In this document: piece by piece, positions 17,866 to 27,403 of the stretch
Position numbering within the stretch: position 1 is the first letter of the stretch
Layout of the letters: each line of letters starts with the position of its first letter
Source of the DNA: Bacteroidales bacterium
GTDB taxonomy: Bacteria; Bacteroidota; Bacteroidia; Bacteroidales; F082
Length of the DNA: 64,000 nucleotides
Reading direction: 5' to 3'
Assembly (NCBI GenBank): GCA_017632935.1
Contig: JAGBQJ010000049.1
Location: forward strand, 62,001 to 126,000
Program-made: the position numbers and the translations under genes
The notes under the pieces: model-generated
What the model saw: the letters and a program-made list of their open reading frames with translations, nothing else
Database searches by the model: none
What the model was told of the DNA's origin: nothing

Positions 17866-17895
17866 TTGAATATTGACGGAAAAACCGTACCTTTG
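17866..17895 (+). promoter_or_regulatory. Promoter of the membrane protein/lpxD unit
   Basis: TTG (17866-17868), 19 bp, TACCTTTG (17888-17895): an exact Bacteroidota promoter 18 bp before the ATG at 17914. Confidence 0.85.
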
Positions 17896-17913
17896 CCGCC
17901 AAATTGTAAAGAT

Positions 17914-18432
17914 ATGAACACTTGGATTGTATATGCGTTGATGGGCGCCGGCCTTCTGCTGATGGTCGCCGCATTGATGCTATTGCTTCGTCTCTCGAAG
18001 ATGAAGGATGCCGAACTTCGTAACAAAGGCAAATATGAACTGAAGGTGCAAGCCCTCAAGATCATCATGCCGCTCAAGGTGCAGGCTTACGAGCGTTTTT
18101 TGCTTTATCTCGAACGCGTGCAGCTTCCCCAGTTGGTGAAGCGAGTCTATACTCCCGGCATGGAGAAAGGCGCCTTGCATCTCCAACTTTTGCAAAATGT
18201 GCGCGAGGAGTTTGAGCATAACCTTGCCCAGCAGCTCTATGTCTCCAACACCACTTGGAACGCTGTGGTAAACGCCAAGGAAGAGCTTGTCAATCAAATC
18301 AATACGACTTTTGAGCAACTGAAGGACGAGGAGGATGTGTCTATCTTGGCGCAGAGTCTCGTGGCTTTGCCCAACCCCATGGTGGAACAGGCTGTGGCCG
18401 TCCTGAAACGCGATTTTGAAAGACTATTATAA
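17914..18432 (+). CDS. Membrane-anchored protein of unknown function
   Basis: 172 aa. One N-terminal transmembrane helix ([20 protein letters not shown]) is followed by a soluble, mostly helical cytoplasmic domain ([15 protein letters not shown] and [16 protein letters not shown]). I recognise this as a protein type common in Bacteroidota but with no known function. The ATG at 17914 is chosen because the promoter lies just upstream; a longer upstream reading frame would begin before the promoter. It precedes lpxD by 11 bp, hinting at an envelope role. Confidence 0.75.
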   Translation: MNTWIVYALMGAGLLLMVAALMLLLRLSKMKDAELRNKGKYELKVQALKIIMPLKVQAYERFLLYLERVQLPQLVKRVYTPGMEKGALHLQLLQNVREEFEHNLAQQLYVSNTTWNAVVNAKEELVNQINTTFEQLKDEEDVSILAQSLVALPNPMVEQAVAVLKRDFERLL

Positions 18433-18443
18433 CTATTGAACGA

Positions 18444-19493
18444 ATGAAATTCACTGCTACCCAAATCGCCGGAATCCTTGAAGGCAAGGTGGAAGGTAAC
18501 CCCAATGCCGAAGTCTGGAACGTGGCCAAAATCGAAGAAGGCGCGCCCGGCATGATCAGTTTCCTGGCGAATCCTAAATACACACACTATATCTACGAAA
18601 CCCAATCGAGCATCGTCATCGTGAACGACGACTTTGAGGCTACGGCACCCATCAAGGCCACTTTGATTCGTGTGCCCGATGCTTACGCCTGTTTTGCCAA
18701 ACTGCTTGCTTTCTACGATCAGATGACGCAGAACAAACAAGGCGTTTCGTCCTTGGCTTTTGTTTCCTCAACGGCGCAATGCGGTGAAAATCTGTATCTT
18801 GGCGAGTTTGCCGTTGTGGGCGAGAATGCTAAAATTGGGAACAATGTGAAACTTTATCCTCAGGTGTATGTCGGTGATGGCAGCGTCATCGGTGACAATA
18901 CGGTACTCTATCCTGGTGTGAAATTATATAGAAACACGATTGTCGGCAAGAATTGTATCCTTCATGCTGGTGTAGTGCTCGGTGCCGATGGATTCGGCTT
19001 TGCGCCTCAACCCGACGGCCATTACGAGAAGATCCCGCAGGTAGGAAACGTGGTCGTCGAGGACAATGTGGAAATCGGGGCCAACACCACTATCGACCGC
19101 TCCACGATGGGCTCGACACGTGTCTGCAAAGGTGTCAAGTTGGATAATCTGATTCATCTTGCCCATAACGTGGAGATTGGCGAAAACTCGGCTCTGGCGG
19201 CACAAGTGGGCGTGAGCGGCTCGACGCATCTCGGGAAGAATTGTGTGGTTGGTGGACAGTCGGGCTTCGTCGGACACATCAACATCGCCGATGGCTCACA
19301 ATTTGGCGGTCAGAGTGGTGTCATGGGCAGCATTAAGGAGAAAAACCAAGCCTTCATGGGTACGCCGATACAGCCTTTACGCCAGTATTTGGTCGCCAAC
19401 GCCCGTTTCCGTCACATCGACGAGATGGCGCGGAAACTGGAACAACTTGAAAAGGAGTTGGCTGAATTGAAGGGCCAACAAGGAGGAAAATAA
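18444..19493 (+). CDS. lpxD: UDP-3-O-acylglucosamine N-acyltransferase
   Basis: 349 aa, full length. N-terminal uridine-binding domain ([14 protein letters not shown]), then left-handed beta-helix hexapeptide repeats ([17 protein letters not shown]) with the conserved [11 protein letters not shown] segment carrying the catalytic histidine, and a short C-terminal helix ([15 protein letters not shown]). It adds the second 3-hydroxyacyl chain in lipid A synthesis. It leads into lpxC and lpxA. Confidence 0.96.
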   Translation: MKFTATQIAGILEGKVEGNPNAEVWNVAKIEEGAPGMISFLANPKYTHYIYETQSSIVIVNDDFEATAPIKATLIRVPDAYACFAKLLAFYDQMTQNKQGVSSLAFVSSTAQCGENLYLGEFAVVGENAKIGNNVKLYPQVYVGDGSVIGDNTVLYPGVKLYRNTIVGKNCILHAGVVLGADGFGFAPQPDGHYEKIPQVGNVVVEDNVEIGANTTIDRSTMGSTRVCKGVKLDNLIHLAHNVEIGENSALAAQVGVSGSTHLGKNCVVGGQSGFVGHINIADGSQFGGQSGVMGSIKEKNQAFMGTPIQPLRQYLVANARFRHIDEMARKLEQLEKELAELKGQQGGK

Positions 19494-19513
19494 TCCCCGT
19501 TTGCGGATTTTTT

Positions 19514-19543
19514 TTGCAGTTGATAGAATAATTCCTATCTTTG
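19514..19543 (+). promoter_or_regulatory. lpxC promoter
   Basis: TTG (19514-19516), 19 bp, TATCTTTG (19536-19543). It gives lpxC-lpxA a promoter separate from lpxD. Confidence 0.82.
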
Positions 19544-19585
19544 CACGTTTTTTGTGGAAAGTGTTGTCCACGAATTTGATTTTTT

Positions 19586-20497
19586 ATGGAGAAACAATGT
19601 ACGCTCAAAAATAGAGTCAGTGTCAAAGGAGCAGGCCTCCACACGCGTCAGTGCGGCACCCTCACCTTTAACCCGGCTCCCATAAATTCTGGAATCCGTT
19701 TTCGTAGAATTGACCTTGATAATCAGCCTATCATCGAAGCCGATGTCGATAATGTCATCGATACTGCCCGTGGTACCACCCTCGGCAAAGGCGGCGTGAA
19801 GATTTATACCGTCGAGCATGTGCTGGCTTCGCTGCGTGGCATGGGCATCGACAATGTGTTGATTGACATCGATGTGGAAGAGATGCCCATCATGGACGGC
19901 AGCAGCAAGTATTTCGTTGAGGCCATCCATCAAGCGGGTATAGTGGAGCAAAACGCACCGCGCAACTACCTTGTCATTGAAGAGCCTATTTCCTACAAAA
20001 ACGAGGTCTTGGGCATCGAGTTGAAGATTGAGCCAGCCGATTCGTTCCAAATCGACGTGAAGGTGAAATATAACACCCGTGTGCTTGACGAGCAACATGC
20101 TTCGCTGCACGACCTCAAGGACTTTGAAAACGAAATCGCCCCGTGCCGTACCTTTGTTTTCTTGCATGAGTTGGAGACTCTCATCAGCCGTAACCTCATC
20201 AAGGGCGGCGACTTGACCAATGCCATTGTGTTTGTCAACCGCAACGTCTCTGCTGAGGAGCTCGACCATATCGCTGCTTTCTTCAAGAAGCCGAAAGTCG
20301 CGGTGAAAGAATGCGGTATCCTGAACAATGTGGAGCTTTATTTCGACAATGAGCCCGCTCGTCACAAGTTGCTGGATGTCATCGGCGACCTCACGTTGGT
20401 CGGCCGTCCCATCAAAGGTAAGGTGACAGCAGTGAAGCCTGGGCATTTCTCCAACACCTCTTTCGCAAGGAAGATCAAGCACACCTTATTATATTAA
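19586..20497 (+). CDS. lpxC: UDP-3-O-acyl-N-acetylglucosamine deacetylase (not fused to FabZ)
   Basis: 303 aa. Zinc deacetylase of lipid A synthesis: KGAGLHTR, zinc ligand in YTVEHVLASLRG, MDGSSKYFVEAI, the second site HKLLDVIGDL and the C-terminal catalytic KPGHFSNTSFARKI. In most Bacteroidota lpxC is fused to the dehydratase fabZ in a protein of about 460 residues. Here the frame stops right after the LpxC part and lpxA begins 3 bp later, so no FabZ portion or remnant exists at this site. Confidence 0.95.
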   Translation: MEKQCTLKNRVSVKGAGLHTRQCGTLTFNPAPINSGIRFRRIDLDNQPIIEADVDNVIDTARGTTLGKGGVKIYTVEHVLASLRGMGIDNVLIDIDVEEMPIMDGSSKYFVEAIHQAGIVEQNAPRNYLVIEEPISYKNEVLGIELKIEPADSFQIDVKVKYNTRVLDEQHASLHDLKDFENEIAPCRTFVFLHELETLISRNLIKGGDLTNAIVFVNRNVSAEELDHIAAFFKKPKVAVKECGILNNVELYFDNEPARHKLLDVIGDLTLVGRPIKGKVTAVKPGHFSNTSFARKIKHTLLY

Positions 20498-20499
20498 GC

Positions 20500-21291
20500 A
20501 TGAATCAGCCTTTAGCCTATATCCATCCAAATGCCCGCATCGCTGAAGACGTGAAGATCGAGGCTTTCGCATGGATTGGCGAAGACGTGGAGATTGGCAG
20601 CGGCACTTGGATTGGTCCCAATGCCGTTATCATGGATGGTGCCCGCATCGGCAAAAACTGCAAGATTTTCCCTGGTGCAGTGATTTCGGCTATACCACAG
20701 GATCTGAAATACAAAGGTGAGACTACGTATTGCTATATCGGCGATGGCACCACAGTGCGCGAGTCGGCGACGGTCAACAAAGGCACAGCGGCCTCGGGCA
20801 AGACGGTGGTGGGCAAGGATTGCCTGCTGATGGCCTTCACCCATGTGGCGCATGACTGCTATCTCGGCGACCATGTCATCATGGCCAATGCTGCCACCTT
20901 GGCGGGACATATCACCGTCGACGACTGGGCTATCTTCGGGGGCTTGGCTGCGGTGAGTCAGTTCTGCCGCATCGGCGCTCATGTGATGATTTGCGGTGGT
21001 GCTATGGTCAACAAAGACATTCCTCCGTTTGTGAAGACGGGTACTGGACATCCGGTATGTTACGCTGGCGTCAATTCCATTGGCTTGATGCGCCGTGGCT
21101 TCTCTCGTGAACGCATCAATGCCATTCAGGATGTGTATCGCGTGATTTACAGTGTGGGCATGAATGTCACCCAGTCGGTGCAATACATTCGCGAACATCT
21201 GCCAGAGTCGGAAGACCGTGATTTCATCATTGAGTTCATTGAGAGTTCCAAGATCGGCATCATGAAGAATGCCGTCGGGAGCGAAGACTAA
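20500..21291 (+). CDS. lpxA: UDP-N-acetylglucosamine O-acyltransferase
   Basis: 263 aa, full length. Left-handed beta helix of hexapeptide repeats (IHPNARIAEDVKIEAFAWIG), the catalytic histidine region AFTHVAHDCYLGD, and the C-terminal helical domain typical of LpxA (NAIQDVYRVIY). It performs the first acylation of lipid A synthesis. It is 3 bp downstream of lpxC. Confidence 0.96.
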   Translation: MNQPLAYIHPNARIAEDVKIEAFAWIGEDVEIGSGTWIGPNAVIMDGARIGKNCKIFPGAVISAIPQDLKYKGETTYCYIGDGTTVRESATVNKGTAASGKTVVGKDCLLMAFTHVAHDCYLGDHVIMANAATLAGHITVDDWAIFGGLAAVSQFCRIGAHVMICGGAMVNKDIPPFVKTGTGHPVCYAGVNSIGLMRRGFSRERINAIQDVYRVIYSVGMNVTQSVQYIREHLPESEDRDFIIEFIESSKIGIMKNAVGSED

Positions 21292-21300
21292 TTTTCCCTT

Positions 21301-22953
21301 TTATTGAAGTAACACTTCAGCCGCCCGTAAGGCTTCGGGCGTGATGCTGTCGTTGCTGAGCATCTTGGCGATTTCAGCGATGCGCTCTTCGGCTTTCAAT
21401 AGACGTATATGCGACTGCGTGCGTGCGCCATCGTTGTCCTTGTAGATGAAATAGTGGTGCTCGGCCTTGCTGGCTACCTGGGGTAGGTGGGTGATGGAGA
21501 TAAGTTGCAGCGAATGTCCCATCTGCTGCATGATGCCACCGATTTTGGCCGCCACTTCGCCCGAGACGCCTGTGTCGATTTCGTCGAAGATAAGGGTAGG
21601 GATGTAGTTGTAGTCAGAAACAGCACTCTTGATGGCGAGCATGAGGCGTGAGAGTTCACCGCCCGAGGCCACACGGCGCAGGTCGTCAACAGCAACGCCT
21701 TTGTTGGCGGAGAAGAGGAATCGGATGGCGTCGCTGCCCTTACTGCCATAGCTGTCTTGGCTTTCCACATTGACTTGGAACTGTGCAAAAGGCATGGCCA
21801 GCTGCTTCACCAATGCGGTGACTTTCCCGTTGAAAGCTGTAGCGGCTACGCAACGTTTGTCATGCAGTGTCTTGGCGAGGCTTGAAAGCTGTTTTTCGCT
21901 GCCTTTCAACTCTTTTTCTGCCTTAGCGATGGCTTCATCTATGTTCTCAAAGGCGTTCACCTTTTCTTTCAGGTTGTCGCGCAAGGCAATGAGTTCCTCG
22001 AATTCATTGAAGCGGTGCTTCATCATCAGGCGGCTGATTAGGTCGTAGCGTTCCTGAAGGCTTTGCAACTGCTCTTCGTCAAATTGGGTGTCGTCTTCCT
22101 TGCGGCGCAGGTCGTAGGCAATATCCTTCAGCTCCACTTTGAGGTTTTCGACGCGTTCTTGGAGGGGTTCTGTGTCAGGCATAAGGTTTTTCAGCCTTGA
22201 AAGGGCTAAGGCCAGCTCGTTGACTTGTCCAAGAATGGCGGTTTCCGAGTCTTCCATAAGACCGTTGGCAGTAACAAGCAAAGATTTAATTTCCTCGGCA
22301 TTCTCCATTACACTAAGCGTTTGCTCGATTTCGGAATACTCACCTTCTTTGAGATTGGCTTTGTCAAGCTCGTCCAATTGGAACTTAAGATAGTCGTTTT
22401 CGGTGGCGTTTTTAGTCGCCATCTCTTTCAAATCTTTTAGTTTGCGCTTGAGGGTGTTGTAATTGTCGTATTCAGTCTGGTAATCCTCCAAAATGCCGCT
22501 GTTTTGCGCGATGTCGTCCAACAGCCTCAGCTGGAAGTCGGCATCGGTGAGTAGGAGGGAGTCGTGTTGTGAATGGATGTCAACCAGTAGGCTGCCCAAT
22601 TCCTTCATGGTCTGCAAGGCCACGGGTGTGTCGTTGATGAAGGCACGGCTCTTCTTCTGCGGGTTGAGCTCGCGACGGAAGATGCATTCCCGTTCAAAAT
22701 CCAGTTCGTTGGTTTCGAATAAAGGTTTTAGGGTTTCGTCATCAAGCTCAAATTGGGCTTCCACCACGCATTTCTTTTCCTTGTCGTAGAGCACATTAGT
22801 GTCGGCACGGTCGCCTAAGGCAAAACCCAAGGCACCGAGCAGGATGGACTTGCCCGCACCTGTTTCGCCAGTGATGACGTTAAAACCGCTCTCGAAACTT
22901 ACATTCAGTTCGTCAATCAAGGCGTAGTTACTGATGTGCAGTTGCTTGAGCAT
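21301..22953 (-). CDS. recN: DNA repair protein RecN
   Basis: 550 aa, SMC-like ATPase. Walker A GETGAGKSILLGAL lies at the N terminus, long coiled coils lie between about 150 and 360, and the C-terminal half carries the ABC signature (VASGGELSRLMLAI) and Walker B (TLIFDEIDTGVSG). RecN acts in recombinational repair of double-strand breaks. It is 15 bp downstream of the DUF4835 gene, last in the bamD-omega-DUF4835-recN unit. Confidence 0.96.
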   Translation of the reverse strand: MLKQLHISNYALIDELNVSFESGFNVITGETGAGKSILLGALGFALGDRADTNVLYDKEKKCVVEAQFELDDETLKPLFETNELDFERECIFRRELNPQKKSRAFINDTPVALQTMKELGSLLVDIHSQHDSLLLTDADFQLRLLDDIAQNSGILEDYQTEYDNYNTLKRKLKDLKEMATKNATENDYLKFQLDELDKANLKEGEYSEIEQTLSVMENAEEIKSLLVTANGLMEDSETAILGQVNELALALSRLKNLMPDTEPLQERVENLKVELKDIAYDLRRKEDDTQFDEEQLQSLQERYDLISRLMMKHRFNEFEELIALRDNLKEKVNAFENIDEAIAKAEKELKGSEKQLSSLAKTLHDKRCVAATAFNGKVTALVKQLAMPFAQFQVNVESQDSYGSKGSDAIRFLFSANKGVAVDDLRRVASGGELSRLMLAIKSAVSDYNYIPTLIFDEIDTGVSGEVAAKIGGIMQQMGHSLQLISITHLPQVASKAEHHYFIYKDNDGARTQSHIRLLKAEERIAEIAKMLSNDSITPEALRAAEVLLQ

Positions 22954-22967
22954 AAAAAAAGGAAGGA

Positions 22968-23885
22968 TTAAAAGCCCTTGTTTTGCAGCATTTCGTCGTA
23001 GCGCGAGGTCTGCGACGGGTCGATGGTCTTCATGATGTTGGCAGCTTCGGTCCTTATTTTCATTTCACCTTGTGAGAAAACCTGGATAATCTCGTCGCGT
23101 TTGCTTTCGACGAGCAGCTGCAGGAAATAGCACATGGAATTACGTTCGTAGACGTTCTGCAACAGCACTAAAGCATTGAACATGTTTTCTCGTGCTTGAT
23201 CGGGTTTTTCGGACATCATATCGAGACCTTGGCGATGGTAGTCATAGATGAATTGACGCAGCGGTTGGTTGCTCGGGTTGTTGATGTCGCTGATGATGGC
23301 ATAGCGGTTTTGTCGTCCCGTTGAGCTCCAGCCGTTCTCAGAGCCAGGGTCTTGTGGAGCGGCATGTGCAATGGTCTCCGCAATGGCAAAGAAAGGGTCG
23401 CCGCCGTTTGGAGAGAAGGAGTCGAAGTCAAGGCCGAGGAAGAGGTAAACGTAAAACCCTAAGGTGCTCGTGATGTTGGAGATATAGGTGTTCGGATTGA
23501 AATCAAGCGTTTGCCCGTCGGTGTATTCGAAATAGAACTTGCGGTCGATGTAGTTGAACATCGGCGTGTTATAGTTCGACTTGTAGACTGGACGACGCAA
23601 GGCCAAACTGATTTCAGCGGTGAAGTAGTTGCCTTCGCGGCTGGTCACGTCGACGAGCATCGAGCACTCAATCTTTTCCGCTTGCCTGAAATTGATTTCC
23701 GTGAATTTCGTGTTGTTGATGAACTCGTAGAGAGAGGTCTGCAGGTTTTGGTAGATGGTCTTGTCGCTACCTTGCACCTTGTTGGAACTGACGCGCACGT
23801 CGCATTGTAGCTCCTGTGCCTGCATGGTATTGAAACACAGCAGGCAACTGAGAACTATGAGTGATATGGCAAGGACTCTTTTCAT
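22968..23885 (-). CDS. DUF4835-family secreted protein
   Basis: 305 aa with a signal peptide (LCFNTMQAQE, about residue 23). The mature protein begins LQCDVRVSSNKVQGSD and contains YVYLFLGLDFDSFSPNGGDPFF, as in the Bacteroidota DUF4835 family (PorL-adjacent or recN-adjacent genes). Probably periplasmic; function unknown. It lies between omega and recN. Confidence 0.8.
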   Translation of the reverse strand: MKRVLAISLIVLSCLLCFNTMQAQELQCDVRVSSNKVQGSDKTIYQNLQTSLYEFINNTKFTEINFRQAEKIECSMLVDVTSREGNYFTAEISLALRRPVYKSNYNTPMFNYIDRKFYFEYTDGQTLDFNPNTYISNITSTLGFYVYLFLGLDFDSFSPNGGDPFFAIAETIAHAAPQDPGSENGWSSTGRQNRYAIISDINNPSNQPLRQFIYDYHRQGLDMMSEKPDQARENMFNALVLLQNVYERNSMCYFLQLLVESKRDEIIQVFSQGEMKIRTEAANIMKTIDPSQTSRYDEMLQNKGF

Positions 23886-23912
23886 GACTTCTCCCTTTGT
23901 GATCTGAGCCCA

Positions 23913-24251
23913 TCAGAAGGCTTCCTGGTTTTCTTTGGCGGGATTGCGGAAATAAATCTGGTCGTGAAGGAATTCGTGGATGGCAATCAACGTTGGCTTA
24001 GGTAAACGCTCGTAGAACTTGGCGATTTCAATTTGTTCCTTGTTCTCGAACACTTCTTCCAAACTGTCGTTGGTGGCGGCGGCAAACGACTCAATCTTCT
24101 CGTTGAGCTCGGCTTTCATCTCAGAGGCGATTTGGTTGGCCCTGATGGAAAGGATGGCTACGGTCTCATAAATGTTGCCTGTGCCTTTGTAGAATTGGTC
24201 TTTCTGACGGGTGACCACCGTCGTTTCGGTTTTAATCTTCTTGAAATCCAT
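23913..24251 (-). CDS. rpoZ: RNA polymerase omega-like subunit
   Basis: 112 aa. The central segment (GNIYETVAILSIRANQIASEMKAEL, split by the start of helix 2) matches the Rpb6/omega fold that binds the beta' C terminus. Bacteroidota omega proteins are divergent and sit next to bamD, as here (1 bp gap). The C-terminal extension (IHEFLHDQIYFRNPA) is typical of this clade. Confidence 0.8.
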   Translation of the reverse strand: MDFKKIKTETTVVTRQKDQFYKGTGNIYETVAILSIRANQIASEMKAELNEKIESFAAATNDSLEEVFENKEQIEIAKFYERLPKPTLIAIHEFLHDQIYFRNPAKENQEAF

Positions 24252-24252
24252 T

Positions 24253-25050
24253 TTATTTGATGTTTTCTAATTTCTTTCTTGCTTTAGCAGCGATGCTGTT
24301 CACGTCTTGCAGATATTGACTATTTGGATAGAGGTAAACCAGCGTGTTGCATTGCTCGACGCATGATTCGTAACGTTCACGCTGCTTTTCTGTGACACTG
24401 TTCTCGGCATAGTCATAATATGTCTTGGCCATGTCGAAAATAATCTCTTCGCGATGCGGCGTGTTGGGGTATTTCTTCAGCATGTTCTCGAACAAGGTGA
24501 TGGCTGCGCTGTAGTTTTCCATACGGTAGAAAAGACGGCAGATGTTGTAGTCTTTCTCTTCCAACTTGTCGTTGAGGTCGGTCAACAGTTTTTGGGCACG
24601 TTGCAAACTGTCGCTGTTCGGATACTGTTCGATGAAACTGTTTAGTTGTTTGATGGCCGTGTGGGTGTTGGTCTGGTCCAATCCCGACTCCGGCGAGACA
24701 CGATAGCTGCAATAGGCGCTCATGTAGGCGGCTTTCTCAGCGTCTTTCGAGAACGGGTAGGTCTGCACGAAACGCTTGAAGTAATAACCTGCGATTTCGA
24801 AGTCGTCTTGATAATAGTAGCACAGGGCGGTCTTGTAGGTAATCGACTCGCCTTTGGGAGTGTTGCGGAACGAGGCCTGCAGCAGGTCGAACAGTTGAAG
24901 GGCATGGTTGTAGTCGCCACGCTCAAAGTAGTCCACCGCCACCTCGTACTTCATCTCATTGTCCGTACTTTTCACCAATCGGTTGAAGTCGTTGCATGAA
25001 GTGAAGGCTACGAATCCCAGAACCGCCAATATCAAAAGTCGCTTTTTCAT
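24253..25050 (-). CDS. bamD: Outer-membrane assembly lipoprotein BamD
   Basis: 265 aa. Lipoprotein signal with lipobox FTSC (Cys19). TPR-like repeats follow (AVDYFERGDYNHALQLFDLL, AGYYFKRFVQTYPFS and YSAAITLFENMLKKYPNT). BamD recruits BamA and outer-membrane protein precursors. First gene of the unit; two overlapping -7 boxes sit immediately upstream. Confidence 0.92.
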   Translation of the reverse strand: MKKRLLILAVLGFVAFTSCNDFNRLVKSTDNEMKYEVAVDYFERGDYNHALQLFDLLQASFRNTPKGESITYKTALCYYYQDDFEIAGYYFKRFVQTYPFSKDAEKAAYMSAYCSYRVSPESGLDQTNTHTAIKQLNSFIEQYPNSDSLQRAQKLLTDLNDKLEEKDYNICRLFYRMENYSAAITLFENMLKKYPNTPHREEIIFDMAKTYYDYAENSVTEKQRERYESCVEQCNTLVYLYPNSQYLQDVNSIAAKARKKLENIK

Positions 25051-25057
25051 CGGGCTG

Positions 25058-25075
25058 CAAAATTACTCAAAATTA
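25058..25075 (-). promoter_or_regulatory. Tandem bamD -7 boxes, very short leader
   Basis: Two copies of TAATTTTG (25068-25075 and 25058-25065). The nearer one ends only 7 bp before the bamD ATG, so the transcript may be leaderless or nearly so. Confidence 0.6.
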
Positions 25076-25100
25076 CGTTACTAACGTGTAGATTCCTTGA

Positions 25101-27392
25101 TTATTTTTCGATGATGAGTTTTTCGACTTGCGTTCCGTCAATAGTCAGTTGCAGGAAATAAATGCCTGGGTTGAGGCTGGAGGCATCGATGAAGGTCCTG
25201 CCTTGACCTTTTCCAGACATGACCTGTTGGCCGATGCTGTTGAAGAGCTGGTAGTCAAACGCTCCTCTCACGTTGATGGTGAAAGTGCCGTTGTTGGGGT
25301 TGGGATAGATGTGAGTCACAAAATCTTCTTCGTTCAACGACGACTCATCGACACAGGTTATGAAGGCAGCCCAACCACTCGCGTTCACGCCTTGGTCGGA
25401 GGTGAAGCGGAAGGTGAGGGCTCCGCTTGCATTGGTGGCTGTGATGGTGCCAGGGTTAACGGTGCCGTTGAAGTGACCGATTTGCGGGGCTGCAGTGGAA
25501 GTGCCGTCGTAGACATACAAGTAGTCATAATCAGCTTCGGTGTTGAAGCTGAGGAACTCAGCGACGATTTTATGATTTGGGTATGCGGGCAGGAAAGTCA
25601 TGGTATAGTCTCTACGATCCTTGTAGTTGTCTTCTGGGCCGCCGTCGTCATAAAACATTGCGTTACATGTTGTTACGGAACCATCTTGCATATTGTACGA
25701 CTCGGTCACGGTAATGTAGTTTTGCTTGGTGATAGTCTCTGTCTGGCCGTTGCGGTTGGTGACGGTCAGCGTGACATCGTAGGTGCCGTTTTGGCTATAG
25801 GTGACGCCGCTGGGGTTTTGCTCGTTGGAAGTGGCAGGCTCGCCGCCTTCGAAGGTCCATTCCCAACCGACCAAATAGGCTCCCCATGTGTTGTCGGTAA
25901 AATTGATGCTTTCACCTGGCGATAGATGAGTCAAGCTGGCATCAAAGTCGGGAACCAGCGTTCCGTCGTTCTCAAGTTGGATGTCTTGCGTGAAGGTTTG
26001 ACCGTCCGCTACGGTAATAGTGACAGTTTGAGGATGATAACCTCTGCAGCTGTAGGTTACTTCGTAGGTCCCACCTTTGATGGGACGGTGGTAGTCGCCT
26101 GCAGGTAGATGGCTTTCCACAAATGAGTATTCGTCGTCATGATTGGTGATGGTGACGGTGGCTTCAAGTGGCTCGTTGGTGTCTTTGTCGGTAACGGTGC
26201 CATGTATGCCGTTAAGGCATTGGTTCAAATAGGCGAATATGCCTTCCTTGTTGTATGTCCAGAAAGTCGGGAGTTGGCTTGCGTTGGGAAGTTTTGCGAC
26301 GGAGCATTCGATGGTCACCTCGCGGCATTGGGCGTAGCCGTTCATGTAGTCCTGGCGTCCGCCGCCGATCCTGTACCATTTGGCTCCGTTGATGATGCCG
26401 TTTTCGGCATATTGGTGCTGCATGTTCATGTAGTCAGGGTTGTGCGTGTGGCAGAGGTCGGCATATTCATGGCAGACCAGTTTCCACCAAGTGTCGTCGG
26501 CGGTGAGGGTGTAGGTGTTGTCCCAAGGGTAATTCAGTACTTCGGCACCGCCATGATAGTTGGCGGCCATCACAAAGGGGATGTCTTGAGCCAACTGCAT
26601 GAACCATTGGGTCTCAAGTTGGTAGTCATAGTTGTCGGGGTGGGGGCCTTCGTGCGGGTCGGCGTAATTGCGGTTCAAGTCGATGTCATTGATGTTGTTG
26701 CGTCGGGCACCGCCCACATTGTTGTTCCCGCGGAAGTAGGTGCCGTCAGGGTTGGCGAGCGGAGCGATGTAAAGGTCGATATTATCAAGCACGGTTTGGC
26801 ACTCGGGAAGGGTGGGGTTCTCAAGGATGTAGTCTATCAGGCGGAGCATCATGATCCAGCCGGTGGTTTCGTCGCCGTGGATGGTGCTGGAGTAGAGGAA
26901 CTTGGGCTTGCCTTCAGTTGTACCGTTGTTGATGTGGGCAATCAAGATTTTACGGCCGCTCGGCAGTGTGCCAAGGGTGATGATCTCGCACTTGTCGGGG
27001 TGGTCGGTGGCAAACTGGAACATCATGGCTTCGTAGGCCTCGTAGGTCGGGTAGCTGTCCCAATCGTATTCGGCGCGGTTGTTGCCGTCCCACATGACGG
27101 CTTCCTCAAGCATTGAAGGCGGGGTTTGGAGCGTCACTTCATAACCTAGTTTTTGGAAATTTGTAAATTCCCTATTGTTGGCGTAGGCGGTCACCACATT
27201 ACCGTCGACGCGGTCCACTGAGATGGCGTGGGCAATGGCTTTTAAATCATCGTTTCCATTCAGGTTGAAGGTGAAATAATACTCATTGCGTTGCTGCATG
27301 AGTTGTTTCAGTTCTTGCTGGCTTTTTTGGGCAAAAATACTGCCGCAAACAATGACAGCAAGCGTTAGGAAGAAATAGCGTAAAGTTTTCAT
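25101..27392 (-). CDS. Secreted M14 zinc carboxypeptidase with T9SS sorting domain
   Basis: 763 aa from the ATG at 27392, which starts a clear signal peptide (MKTLRYFFLTLAVIVCG ... FAQ); the longer frame would overlap dapA. Order: peptidase M14 (zinc site HGDE in TIHGDETTG, ANPDGTYF, DIDLNRNY, ANYHGGAE, catalytic Glu in TIECSVAK), a CarboxypepD regulatory-like domain (GIHGTVTDKDTNEPLEATV), a PKD domain (VGWEWTFEGGEPATS), a CUB-like domain (DYDYLYVYDGTS) and a type A T9SS C-terminal domain (IYPNPNNGTFTI ... GIYFLQLT). Probably exported to the cell surface. It lies 11 bp after dapA. Confidence 0.92.
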   Translation of the reverse strand: MKTLRYFFLTLAVIVCGSIFAQKSQQELKQLMQQRNEYYFTFNLNGNDDLKAIAHAISVDRVDGNVVTAYANNREFTNFQKLGYEVTLQTPPSMLEEAVMWDGNNRAEYDWDSYPTYEAYEAMMFQFATDHPDKCEIITLGTLPSGRKILIAHINNGTTEGKPKFLYSSTIHGDETTGWIMMLRLIDYILENPTLPECQTVLDNIDLYIAPLANPDGTYFRGNNNVGGARRNNINDIDLNRNYADPHEGPHPDNYDYQLETQWFMQLAQDIPFVMAANYHGGAEVLNYPWDNTYTLTADDTWWKLVCHEYADLCHTHNPDYMNMQHQYAENGIINGAKWYRIGGGRQDYMNGYAQCREVTIECSVAKLPNASQLPTFWTYNKEGIFAYLNQCLNGIHGTVTDKDTNEPLEATVTITNHDDEYSFVESHLPAGDYHRPIKGGTYEVTYSCRGYHPQTVTITVADGQTFTQDIQLENDGTLVPDFDASLTHLSPGESINFTDNTWGAYLVGWEWTFEGGEPATSNEQNPSGVTYSQNGTYDVTLTVTNRNGQTETITKQNYITVTESYNMQDGSVTTCNAMFYDDGGPEDNYKDRRDYTMTFLPAYPNHKIVAEFLSFNTEADYDYLYVYDGTSTAAPQIGHFNGTVNPGTITATNASGALTFRFTSDQGVNASGWAAFITCVDESSLNEEDFVTHIYPNPNNGTFTINVRGAFDYQLFNSIGQQVMSGKGQGRTFIDASSLNPGIYFLQLTIDGTQVEKLIIEK

Positions 27393-27403
27393 TGTATGGT
27401 TAA

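Noticed and set aside
19535-20482. 315-codon minus-strand frame opposite lpxC
   Set aside because: Antisense shadow; lpxC has an exact promoter and all catalytic motifs.
26139-27116. 325-codon plus-strand frame opposite the M14 peptidase
   Set aside because: Antisense shadow of a well-supported secreted peptidase.
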